A DNA stretch of 50,259 nucleotides from an uncultured Clostridia bacterium (GCA_947632045.1 CANRNQ010000017.1:1-50259); one strand, 5' to 3'; shown: positions 26,972 to 37,430, counted from the first letter of the stretch. The notes: generated by a model from the letters alone, not told the origin. Numbers and translations: made by a program.

Positions 26972-29900
26972 ATGGACAATTTCAAAAATCAGGAACCTTT
27001 TGCAAAGCAGGGACTTTACGACCCGAGCTTTGAGCATGACAACTGCGGCATCGGCTCGGTGGTCAACATCAAGGGAATAAAATCGCGCCGCGTCGTAGAC
27101 AACGCGCTGAGCATTGTAGAAACGCTCGAGCACCGCGCGGGCAAGGACGCTGAGGGAAAGACGGGCGATGGAGTAGGCATACTTTTGCAAATATCGCACG
27201 AATTTTTCAAGGACGCAACCGCCGGACTCGGCTTTGAAATAGGCGATGAGAGGGATTACGGAATAGGAATGTTCTTTTTCCCTCAAAACGAGCTGAAAAG
27301 ATTACAGGCGATGAAGCTGTTCGAGATAATAACAAAGAAGGAGGGGCTCGAGTTTCTCGGATGGAGAACGGTGCCGACAGACCCGTCCGTATTGGGGCAA
27401 AAGGCTCTCGATAGTATGCCCTGCATAATGCAGGCCTTCGTAAAGCGCCCGCAGACTGTCGAAAAGGGGCTTGATTTTGACAGAAAGCTCTATATCGCAA
27501 GGCGCGTGTTCGAGCAGAGCAACGAGAACACATATGTAGTTTCGCTCTCAAGCAGGACGATAGTATATAAGGGTATGTTCCTTGTCAAGGAGCTGCGGCG
27601 CTTTTTCTGCGATTTGCAAAGCGAGAAATACACCTCGGCAATCGCGACCGTACACAGCCGATTCAGCACCAACACTAACCCGAGCTGGCAAAAGGCGCAC
27701 CCGAATAGGATAATAGTCCACAACGGCGAAATAAACACGATAAAGGGAAACGCCGACAGAATGCTCGCTCGCGAGGAGTCTGTTTCCTGCGAGCTTCTTG
27801 ACGACGATATGGATAAGATATTCCCGATAGTTGACCCTAACGGCTCCGACTCAGCCCGCCTTGACAACGCGCTTGAGTTTATGATGATGGCGGGAATGCC
27901 TCTGCCGCTCGCGGTAATGATAATGATACCGGAGCCGTGGAAGAACAACAGGACGATAACTCCCGAAAAGCGGGACTTTTATCAGTACTACGCGACGATG
28001 ATGGAGCCGTGGGACGGCCCCGCGTCGATAATCTTTTCCGACGGCGATATAATGGGAGCGGTTCTTGACAGAAACGGTCTGCGCCCGTCGCGCTATTACA
28101 TAACCAAGGACGGCTTCCTCATTCTCTCGTCTGAGGTCGGCTGTATTGATATAGCGCCGGAGAATGTGCTTGTAAAGGAGCGCCTGCGCCCCGGAAAGAT
28201 GCTTTTAGTCGATACGACAAAGGGAGAGCTCATAGACGACAAGGACTTAAAGGAATACTACGCCACAAGACAGCCCTACGGCGAGTGGCTCGACCAGAAC
28301 ATAGTTTATTTAAAGGATCTGCAAATCCCGAATAAGAACGTAATACGCTTTGACAAGGAGCACCTCATAAGGCTGCAAAAGGCGTTCGGATACACATACG
28401 AGCAGATAAGAACGAGCATACTGCCGATGGCAAAGAACGGCAGCGAGCCTATCTCCGCAATGGGTACCGACAGCCCGATACCGCCGCTTTCAAACGCGGA
28501 TTATCCGCTGTTCAATTACTTCAAGCAGCTCTTCGCTCAGGTAACAAACCCGCCGATAGACGCTATCCGCGAGGAGATAGTCACGGATACGAGCGTGCAT
28601 ATAGGAAGCGACGGCAACATACTCGTTGAAAAGGCGGACAACTGCCACGTTCTGAAGATAAAGCACCCTATCCTCACAAATACGGATATGCTGAAAATCA
28701 AAAATCTGAACGCGAACGGATTAAAGACGGCGGTAATACCCATAACATATTATAAGAACACAAATCTCGCCAAGGCTATCGAGCACCTGTTTTTACAGGC
28801 GGATAAGGCGTATAAGAACGGCGCAAACATAATCGTCCTCTCCGACAGAGGCGTGGACGAATATCACGTCGCAATACCGTCCCTGCTCGCAGTGTCCGCA
28901 ATGCAGCAGCACCTTGTTTCGACAAAGAAGAGAACCTCCGTATCTATGGTTCTTGAAAGCGCTGAGCCGTGCGAGGTTCACCACTTTGCCACGCTGCTCG
29001 GCTACGGCGCGTGCGCAATAAACCCATATCTCGCGCAGGAAACGATACGCGACCTTGTGGACACGGGCGCGCTCGACAAGGACTATTACGCCGCAGTTGA
29101 CGACTATAACAGCGCGGTGCTGCACGGAATAGTAAAAATAGCCTCAAAGATGGGTATTTCAACGATACAGTCGTACCTCGGCTCGAAGATATTCGAGGCC
29201 ATCGGAATATCCAAGGAGGTAATAGACAAATACTTCACAAACACCGTGAGCCGCGTCGGAGGAATAACCCTCGACGATATAGCAAAGCGTTCCGAAAAGC
29301 TCCACGCGCTAGCGTTTGACCCGCTCGACCTCAGCGTACTACTCGAGGTGGAGAGCGCCGGAAGTCACAAGCTGCGCAGTGGCAAGGAGGATCACCTATA
29401 TAATCCCGAAACAATACACCTTCTCCAGGAGTCCGCGAGAACGGGAAATTACGAGCTGTTCAAGCAGTACACCGCCGCGATATGCCGCGAGGATAAGCAC
29501 ATGAATTTAAGGAGCCTGCTCGACTTCAACTTTCCGGAGGACGGCGGGATACCGATAGACGAGGTGGAGAGCGTCGAGAGCATTTGCCGCAGGTTCAAGA
29601 CGGGAGCCATGTCTTACGGCTCTATCTCGCAGGAGGCGCACGAAACCATGGCGATAGCCATGAATACGATAGGAGGAAAGTCAAACTCCGGCGAGGGCGG
29701 AGAGGACCCCGAGAGGCTGACGGTCGGCAAGGACGGACTCAACCGCTGTTCCGCGATAAAGCAGGTGGCATCGGGCAGGTTCGGCGTTACCTCCGAGTAC
29801 CTCGTAAGCGCGAAGGAGATACAGATAAAGATGGCGCAGGGCGCAAAGCCCGGCGAGGGCGGTCATCTTCCGGGCAAAAAGGTTTACCCGTGGATCGCAA

Positions 29901-31534
29901 AGACAAGGCACTCCACACCCGGCGTGGGCCTTATATCGCCGCCGCCGCACCATGACATATATTCGATAGAGGATTTAGCACAGCTCATTTACGACCTTAA
30001 AAACGCCAACAAGGACGCGCGCATTTCCGTAAAGCTCGTTTCCGAGGCGGGCGTAGGAACGGTCGCCGCCGGCGTTGCAAAGGCGGGAGCGGGAGTCGTC
30101 TTAATATCCGGCTATGACGGCGGAACGGGAGCCGCGCCGAGAAACTCCATATATAACGCGGGCCTGCCGTGGGAGCTCGGACTTGCGGAAACACACCAGA
30201 CGCTGATAATGAACGGCTTGAGGTCAAAGGTAGTTATTGAAACTGACGGAAAGCTCATGACGGGGCGCGACGTTCTCGTTGCGGCGCTGCTCGGCGCGGA
30301 GGAGTTCGGCTTTGCGACCGCTCCGCTCGTAACAATGGGCTGCGTGATGATGCGCGTTTGCAACCTTGACACCTGTCCGGTCGGAATAGCGACGCAGAAT
30401 CCGGAGCTCAGAAAGAGATTCAGGGGCAAGCCGGAATACGTTATAAACTTTATGCGCTTTATCGCCGAGGAGCTAAGGGAATATATGGCTCGGCTTGGAA
30501 TAAGAACGGTCGACGAGCTTGTCGGTCGCTCCGATTTGCTCAGAGTAAAGGAGTCGGAGGAGGGCACAAAGGCGGCAAAGATAGATATGACCAACATACT
30601 CCACAATCCGTATGTGAACACTGACGCGCCTCGGACGTTTGTGCCGGAGGATAAATACGACTTTGAGCTTGAAAAGACGGTGGACGAGAGAGTCATATTA
30701 AAGAAGATGTCGGCGGCTCTCAAAAACAAGACGAAGAAAACGATAGAAATAGACGTGACGAATATAGACCGCTCGGTCGGCACTATATTCGGCTCGGAGA
30801 TAACAAAGCGCTATCACGACAACACGCTTGACGACGATTTTTACGTTGTAAAATGCAAGGGCGCGGGCGGACAGAGCTTCGGCGCGTTCATACCCAAGGG
30901 GCTGACGCTCGAGCTTCAGGGCGACAGCAACGACTATTTCGGCAAGGGTATGTCGGGCGGCAAGCTCATAGTATATCCTCCAAAGGGCTCGACCTTTAAG
31001 AGAGATGAGAACATCATAATAGGAAACGTCGCGCTTTACGGAGCGACAAGCGGCAAGGCGTTCATAAGCGGCGTAGCCGGCGAGCGCTTCTGCGTTAGAA
31101 ATTCCGGCGCGATAGCCGTAGTAGAGGGAGTGGGCGACCATGGCTGCGAGTATATGACGGGCGGCAGAGTTGCAATACTCGGAACAACGGGCAAGAACTT
31201 CGCCGCCGGCATGAGCGGAGGAATAGCCTATGTTCTCGACGAGGATTCAAGCCTTTACAGAAAGATGAACAAGGAGATGGTTTCCGTCAGCGGCGTTACC
31301 GAGAAATACGACGTTGCCGAGCTGAAGGGAATGATAGCCGAGCACGTTGAGGCTACCGGCTCACCCAAGGGCAGGGAGATACTCGATAACTTTGAAAAGT
31401 ATTTGCCCAAGTTCAAGAAGGTTTTGCCGAACGATTACGCCAAGATGATGCAGAGCATCTTCCTCATGGAGGAAAAGGGCATGAGCCCCGAGCAGGCAAA
31501 GATCGAAGCGTTTTATATGAATACTAAGAGATAA
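26972..31534 (+). CDS. gltB: Glutamate synthase large subunit
   Basis: With GltD it makes two glutamates from glutamine and 2-oxoglutarate. From the ATG at 26972 the protein has 1520 residues, normal for the family. Cys25 in DNCGIG is the Ntn-amidotransferase nucleophile, exposed after loss of a 24-residue propeptide. The FMN/synthase domain follows (GAMSYGSIS, GGKSNSGEGGEDP, GYDGGTGAAP). Cys1124, Cys1130 and Cys1135 have the C-x5-C-x4-C spacing of the [3Fe-4S] cluster, and the C-terminal GXGXG beta-helix (GKGMSGGKL, ERFCVRNSGAIA) is complete. A GTG at 26963 is an alternative start; the ATG has AGGTG six bases upstream. gltD follows after 13 bases in the same operon. Confidence 0.97.
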   Translation: MDNFKNQEPFAKQGLYDPSFEHDNCGIGSVVNIKGIKSRRVVDNALSIVETLEHRAGKDAEGKTGDGVGILLQISHEFFKDATAGLGFEIGDERDYGIGMFFFPQNELKRLQAMKLFEIITKKEGLEFLGWRTVPTDPSVLGQKALDSMPCIMQAFVKRPQTVEKGLDFDRKLYIARRVFEQSNENTYVVSLSSRTIVYKGMFLVKELRRFFCDLQSEKYTSAIATVHSRFSTNTNPSWQKAHPNRIIVHNGEINTIKGNADRMLAREESVSCELLDDDMDKIFPIVDPNGSDSARLDNALEFMMMAGMPLPLAVMIMIPEPWKNNRTITPEKRDFYQYYATMMEPWDGPASIIFSDGDIMGAVLDRNGLRPSRYYITKDGFLILSSEVGCIDIAPENVLVKERLRPGKMLLVDTTKGELIDDKDLKEYYATRQPYGEWLDQNIVYLKDLQIPNKNVIRFDKEHLIRLQKAFGYTYEQIRTSILPMAKNGSEPISAMGTDSPIPPLSNADYPLFNYFKQLFAQVTNPPIDAIREEIVTDTSVHIGSDGNILVEKADNCHVLKIKHPILTNTDMLKIKNLNANGLKTAVIPITYYKNTNLAKAIEHLFLQADKAYKNGANIIVLSDRGVDEYHVAIPSLLAVSAMQQHLVSTKKRTSVSMVLESAEPCEVHHFATLLGYGACAINPYLAQETIRDLVDTGALDKDYYAAVDDYNSAVLHGIVKIASKMGISTIQSYLGSKIFEAIGISKEVIDKYFTNTVSRVGGITLDDIAKRSEKLHALAFDPLDLSVLLEVESAGSHKLRSGKEDHLYNPETIHLLQESARTGNYELFKQYTAAICREDKHMNLRSLLDFNFPEDGGIPIDEVESVESICRRFKTGAMSYGSISQEAHETMAIAMNTIGGKSNSGEGGEDPERLTVGKDGLNRCSAIKQVASGRFGVTSEYLVSAKEIQIKMAQGAKPGEGGHLPGKKVYPWIAKTRHSTPGVGLISPPPHHDIYSIEDLAQLIYDLKNANKDARISVKLVSEAGVGTVAAGVAKAGAGVVLISGYDGGTGAAPRNSIYNAGLPWELGLAETHQTLIMNGLRSKVVIETDGKLMTGRDVLVAALLGAEEFGFATAPLVTMGCVMMRVCNLDTCPVGIATQNPELRKRFRGKPEYVINFMRFIAEELREYMARLGIRTVDELVGRSDLLRVKESEEGTKAAKIDMTNILHNPYVNTDAPRTFVPEDKYDFELEKTVDERVILKKMSAALKNKTKKTIEIDVTNIDRSVGTIFGSEITKRYHDNTLDDDFYVVKCKGAGGQSFGAFIPKGLTLELQGDSNDYFGKGMSGGKLIVYPPKGSTFKRDENIIIGNVALYGATSGKAFISGVAGERFCVRNSGAIAVVEGVGDHGCEYMTGGRVAILGTTGKNFAAGMSGGIAYVLDEDSSLYRKMNKEMVSVSGVTEKYDVAELKGMIAEHVEATGSPKGREILDNFEKYLPKFKKVLPNDYAKMMQSIFLMEEKGMSPEQAKIEAFYMNTKR

Positions 31535-31547
31535 GGAGGCGGACGAA

Positions 31548-33035
31548 ATGGGAAAGCCGACAGGTTTTTTGGATTATATAAGAAAAAACAACGAGGGCGC
31601 GTCGCCCCTTGAAAGGATAAAGCATTATAATGAATTTCACAGCCCGATGCTGCCAGATGAAAGGCTGAAGCAGGCGGCGAGATGTATGGACTGCGGCGTG
31701 CCGTTTTGCCAGAACGGACAGCCGATAATGGGAATGGTTTCGGGCTGTCCGCTGAATAATCTCATACCCGAGTGGAACGACCTTGTGTATACAGGCGAAT
31801 TTGACTCGGCGGCGCACAGACTTTTGATAACGAATAATTTCCCCGAATTTACTTCAAGAGTATGTCCGGCTCTGTGCGAGGCGGCGTGTACCTGCGGGTT
31901 AAACGGCGACCCCGTAAGTGTTAAGGAAAATGAAAATTTCATAGTTGAAAACGCCTTTGCTACGGGAATGATAAGACCTAACCCGCCGCAGGTGAGGACG
32001 GGAAAGCGCGTGGCGGTGATAGGCTCGGGACCGTCCGGACTTGCCTGCGCGGCACAGCTCAACAAGAGGGGTCACAGCGTAACGGTTTATGAAAAGGACG
32101 ACCGCATAGGCGGACTGCTGATGTACGGCATACCGAATATGAAGCTCGAAAAGCAGATAGTCGACAGGCGCGTCGAACTGATGAAGGCCGAGGGCATAAG
32201 CTTTGTCACAAACGCCGATGTAGGCGGCAGCGTGGACGCAAAAGAGCTTGTCGATGAATACGACGCGGTCGTGCTGTGCTGCGGGGCGGGCAATCCGCGC
32301 GACATAAACGCCCAGGGCAGAGATGCAAACGGGATATACTTCGCCGTGGATTTTCTCAAGGCGACCACAAAGAGCCTGCTCGACTCAAACCTTGAGGACG
32401 GCAATTATATCTCAGCCAAGGATAAAAACGTGGTGATAATCGGCGGCGGCGACACCGGCAACGACTGCGTGGGAACGTCTATCCGCCACGGCTGCAAGTC
32501 TGTTGTCCAGCTTGAGATGATGCCAAAGCTGCCCGACAGCCGCGCCGAAAACAACCCGTGGCCGGAGTGGCCGAGGGTGTGCAAGACCGACTACGGCCAG
32601 CAGGAGGCGATAGCCCTGTTTGGCGCTGACCCGCGCCGTTATCAGACCACAGTCAAGGAGTTTGTCAAGGACGAAAACGGCAATTTAAAGGGCGTTACTA
32701 CCATAAAGCTGAAATTTGTTTATGACGAGGAATCCAAGAGGAACGTAATGCACGAGGTAGAGGGCAGCGAGGAATATCTTGAAGCCGAGCTTGTGCTTAT
32801 AGCCGCGGGCTTTCTCGGGCCGAGGGAGTATGTTCCCCGCGCGTTCGGAGTAGAAACGAACAGCCGCAGCAACGTGGCGTCCGAGGCAGGCGGATACAAG
32901 ACGAGCGTTGAAAAGGTGTTCACCGCCGGAGATATGCACAGAGGGCAGTCGCTCGTGGTTTGGGCGATAAGAGAGGGCAGAGAGGCCGCGGCCGATGTCG
33001 ACGAATATCTCATGGGCTACACCTGCTTGAAATAA
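31548..33035 (+). CDS. gltD: Glutamate synthase small subunit
   Basis: The 495-residue flavoprotein passes electrons from NAD(P)H through FAD and two [4Fe-4S] clusters to GltB. The N-terminal cluster region is intact (CMDCGVPFC at residues 46-54, CPLNN near 67, then VCPALCEAACTCG). The FAD site reads GSGPSGLACAAQLNKRG and the NAD(P) site GGGDTGNDCVGTSIRHG. The C-terminal GDMHRGQSLVVWAIREGR is typical. AAGGAGG before the ATG gives a strong ribosome site. It is the last gene of the glt operon; a structured palindromic region starts nine bases after the stop. Confidence 0.96.
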   Translation: MGKPTGFLDYIRKNNEGASPLERIKHYNEFHSPMLPDERLKQAARCMDCGVPFCQNGQPIMGMVSGCPLNNLIPEWNDLVYTGEFDSAAHRLLITNNFPEFTSRVCPALCEAACTCGLNGDPVSVKENENFIVENAFATGMIRPNPPQVRTGKRVAVIGSGPSGLACAAQLNKRGHSVTVYEKDDRIGGLLMYGIPNMKLEKQIVDRRVELMKAEGISFVTNADVGGSVDAKELVDEYDAVVLCCGAGNPRDINAQGRDANGIYFAVDFLKATTKSLLDSNLEDGNYISAKDKNVVIIGGGDTGNDCVGTSIRHGCKSVVQLEMMPKLPDSRAENNPWPEWPRVCKTDYGQQEAIALFGADPRRYQTTVKEFVKDENGNLKGVTTIKLKFVYDEESKRNVMHEVEGSEEYLEAELVLIAAGFLGPREYVPRAFGVETNSRSNVASEAGGYKTSVEKVFTAGDMHRGQSLVVWAIREGREAAADVDEYLMGYTCLK

Positions 33036-33043
33036 TATTTGAA

Positions 33044-33169
33044 TTTATGCGGGAAGCGCGGCTCTCCCGCAGGTCGCTTGACGGCAGCCTTACCGACTCG
33101 CTCGGGTGAGGCTGTCGCTTTATTTGCAGGGGGAACCGGCGCTTCACGCGCCACCGCCTTCCGCGTAAA
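33044..33169. repeat. Structured palindromic region after gltD
   Basis: TTTATGCGGGAAGCG (33044-33058) and CGCCTTCCGCGTAAA (33155-33169) form an imperfect outer stem with one bulge. Inside are CAGCCTTACC/GGTGAGGCTG (one G-T pair) and GGCGC/GCGCC hairpins; TGCGGGA/TCCCGCA is an alternative to the outer stem. It may end glt transcription, but no T-run follows. It resembles the four-way-junction elements in layout, not in sequence. In 33170-33359 nothing further is recognised. Confidence 0.55.
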
Positions 33170-33359
33170 GAATACTATTGTTATCTCAACTCTCTGCGGC
33201 GCAGTTGATTTACGGGCATTAAAGTATTAATTAAGAAAAATTCCCTGTGCAAGAAGCGGGGCTGCAAAAGGGTTGCAAGACCCTTTGAGAAATATCATAA
33301 CTTTAAGCAGCCGTCAAGCTGCTCAAAATAAAAAACATTTTTTCACTGTACTAAATAAT

Positions 33360-33388
33360 TTGACTTTTTATCGACAAAATATTATAAT
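33360..33388 (+). promoter_or_regulatory. Promoter of the sugar-dehydratase/glmS operon
   Basis: TTGACT, a 17-bp spacer and TATAAT. It predicts a leader of about 175 bases containing two short GC-rich hairpins (CCCGCC/GGCGGG and AAGGC/GCCTT) with no known riboswitch pattern. Confidence 0.8.
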
Positions 33389-33473
33389 GAAAAAAATTGT
33401 GCAGCCATGCAGCCGCTTAAAATAAGCGAAGCTCGGTTGCCGTTAAACCTGTTTTCGACACAAGAATTAAGAA

Positions 33474-33494
33474 AAAAGCTTTCGCCCGCCTTTT
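33474..33494 (+). repeat. 21-bp sequence shared with the repeat at 50041
   Basis: AAAAGCTTTCGCCCGCCTTT plus one T is identical to 50041-50061. Here it lies in the leader of the sugar-dehydratase gene, and the hairpins that follow it at 50062-50119 are absent, so this looks like a fragment of that repeat. Confidence 0.6.
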
Positions 33495-33572
33495 GGCAAT
33501 TTTTAGGGGGCGGGGCGTTGTTTTATTGGGAAGGCGTTTGCCTTTGTATTTTAACAAGAGGTAATGTATCAA

Positions 33573-35471
33573 ATGAAAAATATTTCGTTCAGAAAGCTCG
33601 TGCTTTGCCTTGCGGATATGTTTGTGACCTGCATAGGTTGCTTTCTGACAAACTACCTGCTTTTGCTTTTGACAAACGGTCAGCGCTCCTTAAACAGCTC
33701 GCAGATCGTTGTTTTCACAACACTATATATAGTTCTGACTGCGGCGGCGCTGCTGCTTTGCGGCGCGTATAACAAATATTGGAGGTATTTTAAAATCAAG
33801 GATTACCTCTACTGTATTTTGGGTACGGGCGTGAGCAGTCTTTTTGTTTTGCTGATAACATATCTGCTTTACCGTCCGGACGGGCCGGCTTATTCGTTCT
33901 GCCTTATGTCGTTTATAATAATCACAACCGGAATAACGGCGTTTCGCTTCTGCTTTAGGCGGACGTTTTTGCTGCTGACGGATCACGGGCAGATAGAAAT
34001 GAAAAAGCGCACAATGATAGTCGGCGCGGGAGAGGCTTGCAGGATAATACTGCGCGAAATTGAGAGCGCAAGGCTCGACCAGAACAACCCCTCTAACCAG
34101 TATCTCCCGATAGGAATTGTGGACGACGACCCCAAAAAGCTGAAAACCGAGGTAATGGGCGTTGAGGTGATGGGCAACTGCGAGGACATAATACGCCTTT
34201 GTAAAAGAGAGAAGATAGAGGTCATTTTGTTTGCAATACCCTCGTGTACCGAGGCGCAGAGAAGATATATACTCGACCTCTGTTCGGAAACAAGCTGCGT
34301 TATAAAGGTAGTGCCGTATCTGAGCGAGCTTTTTCTCGACGAGGAACAGCCGAGACTTATGTCGCAGTTCAACGACATAAAGGTCGAGGACCTTTTGGGG
34401 CGCGACCCCGTGACCTTCGACAAGGAGGACATAAGAAGAATAATCAGGGATAAGGTGTGTATGATAACGGGCGGCGGCGGCTCGATAGGCAGCGAGCTCA
34501 CAAGGCAGATAGCCGCATACAGACCAAAGCGGATAATAATAGTCGACATATACGAAAACAACGCCTACGACATACAGCAGGAGCTTGTTATGGAGTACGG
34601 CGAGGAGCTTGACCTTGTTACGCTTATAGCCTCTGTGCGCGACAAGGAAAAAATGAAGATAATATTTGAAACATACAAGCCGCAGCTCGTCTTTCACGCG
34701 GCGGCGCATAAGCACGTCCCGCTTATGGAAACCTCGCCGGAGGAGGCGGTCAAGAATAACGTCATCGGGACGTATAACGTTGCTTCCCTTTCCGAGTTTT
34801 ACGGCGTTGAGAAATTTATGATGATCTCGACGGACAAGGCGGTAAATCCTACGAATATAATGGGAGCCACCAAGCGTTGCTGTGAGATGATAGTTCAGTA
34901 TATGGCTCAGTGCAGCACGTCGAAGACCGCGTTCATAACAACGCGCTTCGGCAACGTCCTCGGCTCAAACGGCTCTGTGATACCTCTGTTTAAAAGACAG
35001 ATAGAAAGCGGCAAGCCCGTTACTGTAACTCACCCCGAGATAATCAGATATTTTATGACGATACCCGAGGCTGTGTCGCTCGTATTGCAGGCGGCGGCAA
35101 TGGCAAAGGGCGGCGAGATATTTGTGCTTGATATGGGTCAGCCCGTAAAAATAACGACTTTAGCCGAGAACCTTATCAGAATGTACGGCAAGGTGCCGTA
35201 TAAAGACGTTGAGATAAAATTCACCGGACTGCGGCCGGGAGAGAAGCTGTTTGAGGAGCTTCTCATGAACGAGGAGGGGCTCAAGGAAACCGAAAACGCA
35301 AAAATATTTATAGGCAATCAGATACCTATAGACCAGAGCGACTTCGTTCCCAAGCTTGAAAAATTGGAGGAATACGCCGTAGCGAACGACCCCGAGAATA
35401 CGGTCGCGCTTCTGCACGAGCTTGTGCCGACATTCATTCACAAGGCGGAATTTGAAAAATATAATTATTAA
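33573..35471 (+). CDS. Membrane-bound nucleotide-sugar 4,6-dehydratase (CapD/FlaA1 long form)
   Basis: The protein has about four N-terminal membrane segments (residues about 8-125), a first Rossmann-like domain (IVGAGEACRIILREIE) and a catalytic SDR domain. The latter has the NAD loop ITGGGGSIGSELTRQIA near residue 295 and STDKAVNPTNIMGATKR near 418-434, where Met replaces the usual SDR Tyr, as in long-form UDP-GlcNAc 4,6-dehydratases. It likely starts a modified amino sugar for surface polysaccharide or glycan. The 632-residue length is normal. The start is set at 33573 because AAGAGG lies 11 bases before it; the ATG at 33564 is only two bases from that site. glmS follows after 26 bases, which fits a UDP-GlcNAc supply unit. 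Confidence 0.88.
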   Translation: MKNISFRKLVLCLADMFVTCIGCFLTNYLLLLLTNGQRSLNSSQIVVFTTLYIVLTAAALLLCGAYNKYWRYFKIKDYLYCILGTGVSSLFVLLITYLLYRPDGPAYSFCLMSFIIITTGITAFRFCFRRTFLLLTDHGQIEMKKRTMIVGAGEACRIILREIESARLDQNNPSNQYLPIGIVDDDPKKLKTEVMGVEVMGNCEDIIRLCKREKIEVILFAIPSCTEAQRRYILDLCSETSCVIKVVPYLSELFLDEEQPRLMSQFNDIKVEDLLGRDPVTFDKEDIRRIIRDKVCMITGGGGSIGSELTRQIAAYRPKRIIIVDIYENNAYDIQQELVMEYGEELDLVTLIASVRDKEKMKIIFETYKPQLVFHAAAHKHVPLMETSPEEAVKNNVIGTYNVASLSEFYGVEKFMMISTDKAVNPTNIMGATKRCCEMIVQYMAQCSTSKTAFITTRFGNVLGSNGSVIPLFKRQIESGKPVTVTHPEIIRYFMTIPEAVSLVLQAAAMAKGGEIFVLDMGQPVKITTLAENLIRMYGKVPYKDVEIKFTGLRPGEKLFEELLMNEEGLKETENAKIFIGNQIPIDQSDFVPKLEKLEEYAVANDPENTVALLHELVPTFIHKAEFEKYNY

Positions 35472-35497
35472 TAGAATAAAATTATGGAGGCTTTAGT

Positions 35498-37321
35498 ATG
35501 TGCGGAATAGTTGGATATGCGGGAGGCCGCGATTGCAGCGACGTGCTTGTGGACGCCCTGTCAAAGCTTGAATACAGGGGCTACGACTCGGCGGGCATAG
35601 CCGTTTTTGAAAACGGAGAGATAAAGGTGAGCAAGGCTCAGGGAAAGCTTGAAATGCTGCGCAAAAAGATGGAAGCGGAGGGCAAGCCGCACGGCTGCGT
35701 CGGAATAGGGCATACGCGCTGGGCTACGCACGGCGAGCCGTCGGATATAAACTCCCACCCGCACAGCGGAGCGGATGTAACGATAGTTCACAACGGAATA
35801 ATAGAGAATTACAGGGAGCTGAAGGACTTTCTCGACTCAAAGGGAGTTGAATTTGTAAGCGAAACGGACACCGAGGTCGTGGCTCAGCTTTTGAATTACT
35901 ACTACGACGGCAGTCCGCTCGACGCCATAATCAAGACGATACGCGAGCTTGATGGTTCGTTTGCGCTCGGTATAATATTTGCGGCATTTCCCGACAGAAT
36001 ATATGCGGTTCGGCACGAAAGCCCGCTTATAGTGGGCGTAGGCGACGGAGAGAATTACATAGCCTCGGACGTTCCGGCAATACTCAAATACACAAGGGAT
36101 TATTATCTCCTCGACCACGACGAGATCGCCGTTTTGACTAAGGACGAGGTGAGGATATACGACGAGCACAAGGAGCTTGTGAGCAAGGAGCTTATGACCG
36201 CCGACTGGGACGAGAGCGCGGCGGAAAAGGGCGGCTACGAGCACTTTATGATAAAGGAGATACACGAGCAACCGAATGCGATCAATATGACTGTCAAGCC
36301 GAGAATACGCGACGGACTGCCAAATCTTGAGGAGTGCGGGATAACGCACGAAAACATCAAGGACTTCAAAAATATTTTTGTGGTGGCGTGCGGAACGGCC
36401 ATGCACGCCGGACTTGTTGGAAAATACGTTATAGAAAAGCTCGCGAGAGTTCCGGTGACCGTGGATATAGCAAGCGAGTTCCGCTATCGCAGCCCGATAG
36501 TAGGCGAGGGGGATCTTGTTATAATAATCTCGCAGTCCGGAGAAACCGCGGACAGTCTGGCGGCACTTCGCCTTGCGAAATCTCTCGGAGCCAAAACGCT
36601 TGCGATAGTCAACGCCAAGGGCTCGTCTATCGCGAGAGAGGCGGATATGCTGATATACACGCACGCAGGCCCTGAGATAGCCGTAGCCTCGACAAAGGCT
36701 TATATAGTCCAGCTTTCGGTTATGTACCTTTTCGCCTTTGAGCTTGCCCTCGCGAAGGGAAGGATAACTGAGGGAAAGTGCAGGGAGCTTACAGCTTCGC
36801 TTCTCGGCGTGCCGGATATTATTGAGAAAATACTCGAGTCCGACCTCGAAAAGTCGCAGTATATTTCCACAAAGCTCATATCCGCCGACAGCCTTTTATA
36901 TATCGGCAGGGGGCTCGATTATGCGCTCAGCATGGAGGGCTCGCTTAAGCTCAAGGAAATATCTTATATACACTCCGAGTCATACGCGGCGGGCGAGCTG
37001 AAGCACGGAACTATCTCGCTCATAACCGACGAGATGCCGGTTATCGCGGTAGTCACCCAGTCGGATCTGCTCGAAAAGACGGTCAGCAACATCGTTGAGG
37101 TCAAGTCGAGGGGCGCTATGGTGATAATAATTTCCCGCGAGGACTTTACGATAGACGAGAAGGCCTATGATTTCCGCATAGACATTCCGGCAATGAATGA
37201 TATGCTCATGCCCATGCTCGCGGCGGTGCCGATGCAGCTTGTAGCTTATTACACCTCCGTGCTGAGGGGAAACGACGTTGACAAGCCGAGGAATCTTGCA
37301 AAGTCCGTTACGGTGGAATAG
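35498..37321 (+). CDS. glmS: Glutamine-fructose-6-phosphate aminotransferase
   Basis: It makes glucosamine-6-phosphate from fructose-6-phosphate and glutamine, the entry step to UDP-GlcNAc, peptidoglycan and surface sugars. The 607-residue length is normal. Cys2 in MCGIVGYAG is the glutaminase nucleophile after Met removal. The glutaminase domain (HTRWATHGEPSDINSHPH, HNGIIENY) is followed by two SIS domains (SQSGETADSLAALRLAK, STKAYIVQLSVMY) and the closing DKPRNLAKSVTVE. GGAGG lies eight bases before the ATG. It is cotranscribed with the upstream dehydratase gene; the short gap leaves no room for a glmS ribozyme. Confidence 0.98.
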   Translation: MCGIVGYAGGRDCSDVLVDALSKLEYRGYDSAGIAVFENGEIKVSKAQGKLEMLRKKMEAEGKPHGCVGIGHTRWATHGEPSDINSHPHSGADVTIVHNGIIENYRELKDFLDSKGVEFVSETDTEVVAQLLNYYYDGSPLDAIIKTIRELDGSFALGIIFAAFPDRIYAVRHESPLIVGVGDGENYIASDVPAILKYTRDYYLLDHDEIAVLTKDEVRIYDEHKELVSKELMTADWDESAAEKGGYEHFMIKEIHEQPNAINMTVKPRIRDGLPNLEECGITHENIKDFKNIFVVACGTAMHAGLVGKYVIEKLARVPVTVDIASEFRYRSPIVGEGDLVIIISQSGETADSLAALRLAKSLGAKTLAIVNAKGSSIAREADMLIYTHAGPEIAVASTKAYIVQLSVMYLFAFELALAKGRITEGKCRELTASLLGVPDIIEKILESDLEKSQYISTKLISADSLLYIGRGLDYALSMEGSLKLKEISYIHSESYAAGELKHGTISLITDEMPVIAVVTQSDLLEKTVSNIVEVKSRGAMVIIISREDFTIDEKAYDFRIDIPAMNDMLMPMLAAVPMQLVAYYTSVLRGNDVDKPRNLAKSVTVE

Positions 37322-37430
37322 TATAATAAATCTATTTTTTTGAATAAGTTCTCACTGACCGCAGCCATGCCGCTGTGCGGCGTTTATGAGCCTTCATTTT
37401 TTGCTCAAAGGATTTGTTTTCGACAAGATG

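Noticed and set aside
35472-35497. glmS ribozyme upstream of glmS
   Set aside because: Only 26 bases separate the upstream gene from glmS, far too short for the ribozyme.
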